Below are positions 14,101 to 33,100 of a stretch of DNA of 64,000 nt, piece after piece. The stretch is taken from positions 7,841,078-7,905,077 of the forward strand of contig OZ038470.1 of the NCBI GenBank assembly GCA_964036295.1, read 5' to 3'. The notes under the pieces were generated by a model. That model ran no database searches. It was not told the DNA's origin and worked only from the letters and a program-made list of their open reading frames with translations. The DNA is from Plumapathes pennacea (taxonomy: Eukaryota > Cnidaria > Anthozoa > Antipatharia > Myriopathidae). Positions within the stretch are counted from its first letter, which is position 1. The number at the start of each line of letters is the position of its first letter. A program made the translations under genes and the position numbers.

Positions 14101-17100
14101 TGGAACGAAAGCTTGTGAACTGTGCACACTGCATGCGTCCATGCCATAGATAGTAATCTGAAGAAGGAAACTGGACAAGAGGAATGAGCCGACAGGAAAT
14201 AAGAGCAAGAAAAAGTGAAACGAAGACAACTGAATTAGGTTAGCCAAAGAGGCACAAGAGACGACGATTTTAACCAGTAGAGAGAGGATAAGCGAGAAAT
14301 AAAAGGGAAGATCGACTCGGGTGAAATAGAGGATAGCCTGAAGAAGGATGTTGACTGAGTTTGCGAAAGTTCGTATTCGAGCCTTATTATCGCTTTTGTT
14401 TCTTCAGCGACTCGCATCTCTCAAGAAGAAAGGCATGAATATCTTAGAAGATAGCAATGTGTGGGACTGGGAACATTCCAAGAAACTCGACGTAAGTTAT
14501 GACGTACTCATCAGAGACTTACGTCCTTTAACCAGATATAAGTTCTCGTTCACGTACATTATCTGTCATCAGTCATGAAAATGAGGCCCGAGCAGACGTT
14601 ATAAAACTCAACTGAACAATCAGGGCTCCAAACCCATTTACATCCCATAATGAGCAAGCAAGGCTATGAATTAAGAGGGTGCTTGTTCAGTTAAAGTTGT
14701 AAAATATTCTTTGGTCTTTGCACAGAAAACGTCTAATGTGTCAGAGGATGTGTACCCGGTGCTGAGCCTCGTTCGCACGGTACAGTCATACGTCATGAAC
14801 GCTTCTCGTAAACTTGAGTCAGATCTTCGAGAGCCAATCTTCACGAAGAACATCAGTAAGTATAATTCTCAACTAGAAATACGATAATCGCAGATACCCC
14901 CTCGCTCTGCCATTGATTGGGCTTTTACTTTGGTACTGCTCAACAAGAGCAGCCTTTGTATCTCCGCAGTTGCTTTAATCATTGTTCACCAGGCAAAACT
15001 GCTTCATCGCGACATCTGCTGGTTAGCGGTGTACGCGGAGCTAAAAGCAGAAAAAATTTTGAAGTCGCGGTATAACTATGGCATAGACAAAAGTATAGTT
15101 TGAATTGCAAACGGGAGTCATATATAAGTTATCATCTTAAATGTCCTTCAGAAAGTTCTCGTGTTGGATCGCACCCGGTTACGGTGTTTCAAAAAGACTG
15201 TTGTTCACACCGTTTTGCGTTCCGAGGCCGCCACAACTCTTCAACGTAAAATTCTCAACGTTTCGCTGTGTGCGAGCGTTCGCATAATGTCGCAAACAAG
15301 AGTTATGAGTAGTTCCGTTCGTAAAAACGGACTTACACAAGCGGACACGTACCAACGCTTTCGTCTCCACCTTTCACATATGTTTGTGCGTGAAATTATG
15401 GATAGACACTTTGTATCTGGAAATTGGTCGTAATAATATAGTTTTGTTTTTCAGTGATAGGGCTGCAAGTTTTTAACCCCAGTACTCAGGACTCCACACG
15501 GCCAATCTCTTTTCCAAACTTCTCGGATCCTAAAGTGGCAAACTGGAGCGATGCGAGGGATTCTTTCTCGTTTAAACCGGTGATTTTTCAAAACGCTGTC
15601 AAAGGTGAGTTCACCTGACGTTTCTACAAATTATGAAATGACCATTGCAGCTGCACCTTTACGTCACTATAACGGAGAATCGAAGTGAAATGATGTTATT
15701 GACAAGTTGAAAAAGGCAGAGGGACTATAAGTGCTTTCTTACAACCACTAAGTAAAAGTGTATCAGTAAAACTTTCAATTTCTCTTCCTATTTCTTCCAT
15801 CTCTTTGGTGACTTTCCTCTGCATTTGTTATTGTGGCTCAGTTGTTGCTACTTGCTGTTTTCTTTTCTCATTGGTATATCGAACAAACTGAATATTGAAA
15901 TTATTCCATATATGCCGTTTTATGTTTTCTTTTTCACAGACAGTTATATTCTCTGTTCATTTTGCTCAAGCTGCGCATGCCCAACGTGTCACGTGTTTCT
16001 GCTCATGTATCTTGACTTCTTGTGAGCCGTTCTTCCGACTTCTAGCCGTCCAGTTGGAAAATTTTGACTCCAAAAACTGACCGAGAGAACTCTAAGATCC
16101 GCAGTAATATTCTCACACACCAAAGCGGCTTAGAATCTTGAGTTGACTTGTATGAGTATGCAAACCATCCCAGAAGAAACATTTTTATTATATTTCAGCC
16201 TCTGATGTTTGTGTTTTTTCGTTCCTCCAGACAAAAACGAGAAGGTTCACATGGTGAACAGCCGCTTTAAAACTGTAGCTGATTTGGTTCCACAGACTAC
16301 ATCGACGAGCGGACCTGGGTGAGAACTGCATTTTACAGTTCGGTATCGAAATGGCCGGATATTTCTTCCTTTTTCAATAGTCTCTCTATTCTAATTCTTA
16401 ATGCCCGTTAATTGTTCGAGTCTCCAGTGCATGGATTTTATTACAGATGACAGAACTAACTGATAGAAAGCGCTTACCTTGCTCATATCGTCAGTCTTCC
16501 AGTTCTTGCCGTCTTCGCTTTTCCCCCTTCACACTCTGTTCTTGGTCGAACAACACTGCATTCTTTTTAACAGCAGAGAATTTGCGCAGTTTGCGCAATT
16601 GTCTCAGTCCTTCGACACGAAAAAGAATGTGTTATTTCATCACTAATCATCAGAGTAAGCGACCAAACGCCGAATTGCTCTTTACCTTTCGATTTGAACT
16701 TAGTACGGTCCTCGTGGATGCTTATTTATACGTCGTGTAAAGCTAACGCACCGTCCCTAAACTATCCCGAGGGCTTTCGCGGCATTTCACTGTACGTTCC
16801 ATTTTCTTGTGTCCATAATTGCTGTTCACACGTATTCTGCATGTCACTTCACAGGGGGGAAGTTGACAACAGCACTATCATCAGCAGTGCCATCGTGTCG
16901 AGTATTGCAAACCCGGGGCCTGGTAGCAACTTAGAACCACCGGTCAAAATAGTGCTGGCACACAAAGATGTGAGTACCCCCCCCTCAGCATGTTTATCTG
17001 TCTATCTATTCACGGACTCGATTCACCCATTGGGGTGGGACTTTAATAAAATTAATCTTTGTTATATTTCTGATCTTATGGCATTTATAAACTACTCACT

Positions 17101-19493
17101 TGCTGTGTAAAATTTGATTCTCAACAGACATTCTTATCCCAGTTTGAACAACAGTGTGTCGCCTGGGTACCCGCTGACCGGTACGTACGTCTGACGAACA
17201 CTCGTGAAAGTGCACTTCAAATTCCATTAGGGGCCCCTTGAACCTATCAATTATGAAACTGTCTCTATGGAGTGGGCGAGGGGAGGGGAGGGGGCATTAT
17301 CCACTTTTGAGTCGAATATTTAGAAGACTGCTTTCATATTACTTTCATATTTTTTCCTTTCGACTTCTTTGTTACAAATCCACATTCGATCTTGACGTTA
17401 GGCGAAGTAGGAAAGATTTGCTGTAGGTTCGTTGTGGATTTGAAGGACGCGCGCTCTCGCTATATGGAGGCGCGGATACTAATGCGAAGCTGTGTGATCT
17501 GCGCCACAGGACTCAGGAGGGGGAGTGGTCGAGTGAAGGATGCTCGCTGGTTGACTCCAACAAGACGCATGTTACCTGTGCATGCTCACACATGACGGAC
17601 TTTGCTGTGCTCACAAACACCCTCAAGCTCAAGGTACGTCAATAGAACGTCGAAAAACCAAACCAAAGGTGAATTACAACGCCAATCAGAGAAGCTGTAA
17701 GAATCCTGTACCTGTCCAGAAACCAAAGTAATTACAGCACCAACCACAGAGGCTGTAAGATCAAAACACTTTCAACCAATCAGAAACCACAGTAATTACA
17801 GCGCCAATCACAGCGCTTGTAAGAAAACACTTGTAGTCCGTCTGTCTTTTCCAACTTGTGAGTAACATTAGTTTCGCTTCGCTTCGCAGAATGGTGTGCT
17901 TGTGTCACAGCCCCCTCCTTCCAAGGCAGTACCAACTCGTGAGAACAAACCGAGCATGCGCATGTCCGTACTTCTGGCAATACTCTTGCTTCTGCTGATC
18001 GTGCTCATCATTTTGGGGATACTGTTTGTTGTCTGGAGGTATTTAGTCTTTCTTATCCTTGAACATGTCCGAGGAAGGGCGTAGGGACTGACTCTCTTAT
18101 TGTCGGAAGTTTTTGCATTGGAAAATGTCGTAAAGCTGCAGCAGCTTGCTCCAAAGTTTTTTCATTTATGGAATGCTTTAAAATACACCTAGTTTAAAGT
18201 AGTGGCCGGCTTGACACTCCTTGGATTGCTATTGTGAAGTCACATCTAAACCAATCAAAGTCAAGCCAAATTAAGTCAAACCAAGTGGGCGGGCCAAACG
18301 ATACCCAAGCCAAGTTTAGTTGAGTTGACTTGGGAGTCCGTTTGGCCAAGGCTTAGACAGTCAGTGTTAAAGTGTTTACACGACAAATTTTCTTTTGATA
18401 GAAGAAGAAAAGCACGGGAGAACCAAGAGCAAGACTCGGCAGGAAAAACAGGAACAGGACGTAAGTTACGAGGAACAAAATTAAGTGAAAAATAAAATAA
18501 AAAAGAAGCACAGGTCACATTGATGCTTTAACTTGAAACTTCCTGACATGGCCATTTTTCCTCAGGTTCATCTTCAGCGTCGAGGTCTAGTGGTTCACAG
18601 GTAACTTTGTCATAGTTTCCTTTGTTATGCTCTAAATATCAAAATTGGCCGAGGTTTCGTTGCTTTTAACTAATTCTCTGTATCACGACTCTACACAGCA
18701 TAGCCCAACAATCAGAGATGACGAGTCACGGTCCAGCAGCCAGAAAAGCGAATTTGACGTAAGTTTATACAGCGTTATTCACGAGTCAGCTATGCTGTGC
18801 ATCACTACAGATTAACAAGAGACACTGATACACGAGATAAAATACACAGAAATACGGGCAGAGAAAAACAGCGAGGCACAGGAAAACAGACAGAAGTACA
18901 GACAGAAAAGAGACAGAATGCAGAAATATTCAAAAACAGAATCAGACACATACAGTCAGGGGGCATTGATATAAAAGACAGATATAAGGCGAGCAAACAG
19001 CGTAGATTTTCGTACCGAATCGAAACAAGAACTCTAAAGGTATCCTTCGGTTTATTCAGATGGTTTTTTTTTTTTTTTTTTTTTTCATGTTATCAGGAAA
19101 TGATCTCTGCGAGGAAGAAACGGATAGCCCAGGACAAAGAGGTGCGGGTACAAGTATTATCCGCAGTACCAGCATACAGTTAGACACTTCACTGCTGTGT
19201 GACTGACAATTCACCGCTGTATGACTGGGTTACTGAAACAACCTCACGTGAAATATCTTTTTGTCCTTGTTTAACAGAGAAAACTTCAAAGCGGCGAGGA
19301 TAAGGACGAGCTACTCATGAAAGAGAAAGCGTTGCTCTTCTCTGACTATCACCAGCCTTATCACTTCCTGTCAGACTCCACCGACCCGAGCCAGCAGGCT
19401 TCAGGAAGCACAGATCAGCGGTCCACCAGAAGGTCCAGATCCTCTCGGTCAGATAGACGGCCACGAGAGCGGAGAGAACCTGGACACGATTAA
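5105..19493 (+). CDS. Single-pass membrane protein: 3x MANSC-like, SEA, HormR, GAIN/GPS, 1 TM (23 exons)
   Basis: Exons: 5105-5195, 6515-8053, 8158-8202, 8397-8506, 9008-9066, 9758-9933, 10449-10550, 10999-11105, 11627-13618, 13980-14048, 14408-14491, 14726-14855, 15455-15604, 16231-16318, 16855-16969, 17128-17180, 17510-17633, 17890-18038, 18402-18460, 18566-18600, 18699-18758, 19097-19141, 19278-19493. The sum is 5598 nt, in frame, 1865 aa. Residues 1-30 form a signal peptide (core FFVGLLLLLS). MANSC-like repeats, similar to the KIAA0319 N-terminus, start near 42, 323 and 453, each with a C..CC....CD.A pattern. A SEA-like domain spans 559-672 and a HormR domain 674-743. A Pro/Gln/Asn/Tyr-rich stalk (744-1407) has furin-type sites RKKR (1095-1098) and NRNKR (1113-1117). 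The GPS runs from C1629 through W..EGC and CAC to SHMTDFAVL. One helix (about 1704-1727) precedes an Arg-rich tail. There is no 7TM region; the tail exon ends in TAA. Adhesion GPCRs of the ADGRF type combine SEA and GAIN-GPS with 7TM, so this is an anchor-swapped relative or a convergent design. The start codon is chosen by the signal peptide. GAIN subdomain A is only weakly recognisable. Confidence 0.85.
8649..8901. repeat. Inverted-repeat element in intron 4 of the GPS receptor gene
   Basis: A 253-bp segment starts caatcctggtcaaaagt and ends acttttgaccaggattg, an exact inverse over 17 bases. The interior holds a second inverted pair (catacaatgttg and caacattgtatg near 8765-8820). It looks like a MITE inserted in the intron. 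Confidence 0.85.
10188..10262. repeat. Dispersed repeat fragment shared with 26645-26725
   Basis: Both places carry aagatagtatgc followed by taagtcat, then a second 'aagtc' and an 'acaaacatttt/acgaacatttt' stretch. This copy is in intron 6 of the GPS receptor gene; the other is in a FAH intron. It is probably part of a short interspersed or MITE-like element with unclear ends. Confidence 0.55.
10565..10978. repeat. Minisatellite, about 42-bp unit, roughly ten copies
   Basis: The unit contains ctaattccgacagatgtc followed by agtacttccctctctccac. Unit starts are spaced 41-42 bp (for example taattc at 10589, 10631, 10672 and 10714). Because the unit is a multiple of three, both strands show open frames of over 100 codons that are artefacts of the repeat. 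The array fills most of intron 7 of the GPS receptor gene, starting about 15 bp after the exon end at 10550. Confidence 0.95.
11199..11464. repeat. Tandem repeat, about 88-bp unit, three copies (family K)
   Basis: Units begin gtgaacact at 11199, 11287 and 11375. They share attagaatgtact, gagagctcttacttgag and the segment tcacacctttagtttcattt. The same unit recurs at 42710-43050 and 61690-61985, and in reverse orientation around 41757-42165. It lies in intron 8 of the GPS receptor gene. Confidence 0.9.
17645..17830. repeat. Imperfect tandem repeat, three copies of about 60 bp
   Basis: Three degenerate copies share attacagcgccaatcacag followed by gctgtaag. They lie in the short intron between the GPS exon (ends 17633) and the transmembrane exon (starts 17890). 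Confidence 0.7.
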
Positions 19494-21253
19494 TTTTAGA
19501 TTTTGAATTTGTACCTAGGTCACTTGAACAGTTTTCGCGCGTCCACGTTTCCAGGGCCCAAGTAGTTTAGCTTTAAAAACTCCTTGCAGGTCGACTCTTT
19601 CAAGACATTGGGCTCTTTGAAAGGTTTGCAGGCGCAGCTGCATCCGGGAATCTAGTTCTGAATATCGGTGCCCAGGTCCTGTATCATGGACTTGATATAA
19701 TAAGTGCGTGGCCTCGGTATTTTTCTATAAGTGGAGGCAAGTTTTAATTACGAAAGAGTACCATATATATTTTTTGGATAAAAAAAAAAGAGTTGAAAAA
19801 AGAAAAAGAAAGAAGTGTAGTCCCGACGCGACAGGGCACAAATGTATTGTGGTAAACTAAGGCAGGTTTATCGCTAAATTGAAAGTTAGACGGAATCTGT
19901 AAACTAGGGTTTGACAAAAGCTAAATTGCATTTTTAGAACCAAGTATAAATACCACGTTATAATCGTGGTCCGATAAGTATTGCTACTCTTTGGACCTTG
20001 TTTAGACCAGGACTATCTTAACCGCGGTCTAAACCTTGTTTAAAAAAATCGGCCCTAAGAGTCTAGTACTTTGTTCAAAGCACGATTAGGCTAATCCTGG
20101 ATTTAAAAAGGTGCTCCAAATGCCTCAAAATGCAGATTCTTCCAACCTTTTAAGAAGAAAATGTATGAGTGATCTGGTGAGAACTTATAGTTTAATCAGC
20201 TTCCATCAGAGAAAGCTATCAAAGGCCAAGTTCTCCATAATCTCCAAAATATATCTTTAGTGAAAAACTGCAGGAGAAAATCAAAGTTGATCGCTCGGGA
20301 GAGAAAGGGTTAAGACTGAAAATAGGAAAGTTTCGCTCACAACACGACTTCCTTAATATGTTTTGAGATAGGACCAGTTTTTATGTGTTTTTTTTATTAA
20401 AACCCTGCAGTTTGTTGGTCAAGAGGGGAATAATTAAGTTAATCCAGGATTAGCTTGATCGAGGTTTGAGTATCGGTCATCCAGGTACGTGAACCCAAAA
20501 GTTTACAGTTTACGACAGGTGTTACTTCAGCTACACCGACGACGCGAATGAGTATCGAAAGTACTGAAAAAAAGACTACGTATTGAGTCGTCAGCTATAA
20601 ATTATACATTTTGAACAAGAACTAGACAGTCTGAATGTCACGTTTCTGGGCTACGACACTCAAACCGCTTTCTTCTTGACACTTTTTTGCGCAAGTTGCC
20701 CCGGGAGCTTTCTTTTTCCGATAAAGACCATCGCTATGCATTGTGTAACATGACGCGCAGAGGAATTCAATGTATAACGAGGAAACACTTGGAAACCGGA
20801 CTAATGCTATGGTCGTTGTCCGATACAGACATCATGTAAGTACCCGTTCAATGTCGAGCAGTTCTACATGGTATTTGCTTCTGGTAAAATCGTCCGGAAA
20901 TCGATGCCGTGATTTCTAACATGATTCCTAACAACAAAGCAGACAGGCATGTGTGTGTGTGTGTGTGTGTGTGTACACCAAATGCGACAAACTATTAACC
21001 GATCAATTTAAGGATCAGTAGCGATAAAGTATTCATTGGATTGACAGCTGTCAAACAGATTGTCTGGTGACAATCAAATTACACAAAGAACACGATTTGA
21101 ATCAAAAACATTTTTTATGCAACGGGTGTTTATGCCACTTCCAGCACTAACAGTTTCTTCATTAAATATGTACCACCTGATACGTCATTATTTTTAGATG
21201 CTCCGTAGCTTTTACGCTGGTAGTCGACGCTAACTATTATGGATTTATCTGCA
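19494..21253. other. Gap between two convergent genes
   Basis: The GPS receptor gene (+) and FAH (-) converge here, so both 3' UTRs should fall in this stretch. I see no further coding exon. It includes a (GT)n microsatellite at about 20950-20974. Confidence 0.6.
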
Positions 21254-29689
<8,436 letters not shown>

Positions 29690-30102
29690 TCTCGAAGAGA
29701 TCACGAACGTCTTCAGCTTCGACTACAACGTGGACAGGCGGCTGGGAAGGAAGGGAGGCGTGCTGGGGGCTGGGCCGATTCTCTAACCCAGTTCACCTCC
29801 AAAGGGCCAAAGGGAGGCCCTGGTAATTGGCGAGGCATCCTTGCAGAAAAATAACTAACTTATGTCGGCTTTCTGTCCACAGAGCTGATATGGATTGGGA
29901 AAGAAAAGCCCAACATTTTGTCACTTCACAAAGAGGTGTTTAAAAAGATATTCCTCAAGGAGAGCGGACGAAAGACAGACAGTGCAGACAATAGACTTTT
30001 GTGTGAGGTGGGGCTGCGTTCCTGTCACGTGACTTTGCCGTCTGAACGCCTGTTGTCAGACAGCCGATTACTTAACCAAATATTCATTCCCACGATACGC
30101 AA
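29690..30102. promoter_or_regulatory. Shared promoter region between FAH (-) and type I receptor (+)
   Basis: The start codons of FAH (29689, minus) and the TGF-beta type I receptor gene (30103, plus) are 413 bp apart and point away from each other. The 5' UTRs and core promoters of both must lie here unless distal exons exist. A plus-strand open frame crossing the region (29918-30124) has no recognisable product and is not called. I see no clear TATA box. Confidence 0.6.
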
Positions 30103-33100
30103 ATGGGAATGTTACGCAGCCTAGCTGTTTTGGGGACATTTTTGTTTTTTACTGGTTACGGTAAGTAATGTTTCCTAATCATATTCTCTCGTATACTTCA
30201 ACTCATCACACATCAAAATGGCAGTTGCTTAGTACATGCATTACACCGCGGGAAACAAAGGACGCTGGCGGCACTTCGATCGATCTGTATGTTTTTTCTT
30301 TTGCTTTGTTCTTTCTATCTTCCTTCACTTTACTTGGTCTTACCGATAGTTCGGGATAAATGATCAATTATAGTGTCTTCTCGGTCTTGCAACACAACAA
30401 CAGCTGTTGTGTTAATAAACGAGACAAGATCCGTCTTCAAGTGTGGCCACAATAAATTGGCGATCCGGCCAAGGGAAGTTGTTCTTTCGATCCTTTTTCG
30501 TCGAGCATAAGACCTAATGCCCAAGCGCTGTCTGAAAAACTTTATGGCAAAAGGAAATTGACCATTCATAACAAGAGCGAAGATCTGATCGAATTTACAT
30601 TATGCAATGTGAATAAAGCCTTTCGCAACCTGTCTGGTTAAATTGGACATGTCTGATCTGCTCGACATCGACGCCGTGTTAATTTCTAACACGCATTTTT
30701 TTTTTTTTTGTTTTTTTTTTTGTTTTTTACTCTCCTTTGTTTTGACATATTTTCAAATTTTGCCATACTTTTAATCTCCTTTCGTATGATTGATATTGTA
30801 CCTTGTACCGCTGGCATGTTATACTCTCTCCAAGAGGTTCTTCTCTTCACAGAATGTGCGAATTTGTTAAACTTATACCCTTTTTACGTCAAATAAATGG
30901 TTGATAATATATGAGAATAATATACATATGCATTTTGTGGGAAGAATGTCTCTGTCACCTTGGGATCTATGGTAAAACTCGCTCTTATCACTAATTAGCT
31001 GTGATGAAGGGTTAATGCTTGATATTTGCTGGTGGTGAACAAGAGGTTGATGTACCATGACACTTTATGCATATTTGACCAAGCTTCATCACGAACAGCA
31101 GCTGTTTGCTTCTCGGAACAGTCCTCTGACAAATATCCATGCATATTTTCTCACCAAAAGTAGTTTATTGTTAATATATCAAAACTCAGGACTACCACAA
31201 CAATAATTATTACAAAAGCTGCTAACAATAGTTTCAAGGTGGATTCACATATTTGGCACGTTTGCAGCTGATTCACCATTACAACTCTAGTAATGCTGTG
31301 ACCTGATTTGCCAAATCATCAATGTCTGCCATTACGTTACATTTTCTAGATGAAATACATGTATCAAGCCACAAAGCGAACAAGTACCAAAAGTGTGGCC
31401 AGCTTTTACAGGCATTTTCTATTTTCTTAGAAGCACATGAGAATTGTTGAAAACATTCAAGAAGTGTGGAGAAGCAGTCATGCTTCTCAACACTTTTCTT
31501 GCATTACCAATCTCCCGCTTGCCTCTACAGTTTACAGTCAAACCTCTATTAAGTGGTCACCTTCAGGGATAGTCAACTGACCATTTAATAGAGGTTGACC
31601 ATTTAATAGAGGTCTGCTAACAGATAATTAATTATTAATTACATTGTGGCTGACTGGAACAGAAGGTGGTAAAAGAGGAATTTGAAGTGCACTGCCCAAT
31701 AGTGGCAGTTTTACACTGATTATGTTGTGCTTGATCAGCTGCTAAAAAAAACTGAACATGCCTGGCTTATCGTCATGTCACATCGCATTGTTATCTAACT
31801 GGGTGACCGTTAAATAGAGGTGACACACAGTAAAATTAGACAAATGGGGAATCTGAAAGGAGACTGTGTCCACTTAATAGAGGTGACCGCTAAATAGAGT
31901 TCAAGTTTACAGTAATTAAGTGGAGCAAATTCCGGGACTTTGATAAGTGACCGATTAATAGAGGGTGACCGCCTAACAGAGGGCTGCTTAATAGAGGTTT
32001 GACTGTATAGGTACATTGGAACTCAGTAGTATGTTTTATTTCTTTACTGTTTATCTCCCTGGCATACATGTTGGTAGACATGATTGTGTATGCGTTCTCT
32101 TGATAACATCACAGTCTCATTATTTTGATCTACAAAGTAACGACCCCCTGAAGTAGGAACAAATTTCACAGTTGCCAGTAAATACCGAAAGGTAGTGACC
32201 TCCCTGAAAGTAGCGACTCTCCAAACATAATGAGTTGAGTTTCTGGTTAAAAACACAGTGGCGGGGAGTAAAATAATTACAAATACACCTGTTCTTTGCA
32301 GGCATGCTGTTTGATTCTAATAATTGTGATAGGTACACTTTTAGCTATCAGAAAGGTACGACCCCTGAAAGTATTGACCCTCCAAAAGTAGCGACAAGAA
32401 AAGCTGCTAAATCCAAAAGTTACAGAACAGAACAGAATGCCTTTATTTAAACATGATAACTGTTAAAGCTTGTAGCTTGTGAGTATTGTTATTTCAGAAC
32501 TTTATACTGTAGTATGTTACTTCTTCCATGCCTACTTTGAGTATGGATTGAAAATCAAAGGTCACTCACAAAATTGGTCCAAGTTAGGAGCGTACCTCAT
32601 TGCACTAGTCTTTACTTTCTGCTGAAAAGACTATACTAAATATGATCAATCTCTGTGTAATTGAAAACTTATAAAGCAAGTCAAAGCACGTAGCATCTAA
32701 TTTAAGCTTGTTGTCAACATTTTTTTTATTGCATGTCTTTGGCATGACATCTCCATAGAAACTAATGAAAGAAGTGCCCACTGACGAGTTTAGAATATTT
32801 ATCATGAAACATGAAGACTGGCAACAGCAGTCAACCAAATAAGCTTTTCACTGGAAGATGTTCAGGCTAAAAGTTTAGAGAGGGTTTTGTATTGTGACTG
32901 TTCGTCTAAACTTTTAGGCAGGTTAAGACAATATTGATCCAGTGCTGTTAACACTTGTCTTGGAATACATTTTGTTCAAGGACAGAAATCCATGTGATGG
33001 AAATCTAAAACTAGTAGTATTGAATGAGCTGCATGGATACCTGAAGTCAACATTCTGGTGTATAGAAAATAGTATGGAAAAGTATCCTTTTTTGTATTTC

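Noticed and set aside
17392-17595. Alternative GPS-proximal exon starting at 17427 (after ctgtag)
   Set aside because: It would need a different upstream donor to keep the GPS frame. The 17180 donor with the 17509 acceptor gives a canonical C..W to W..EGC spacing.
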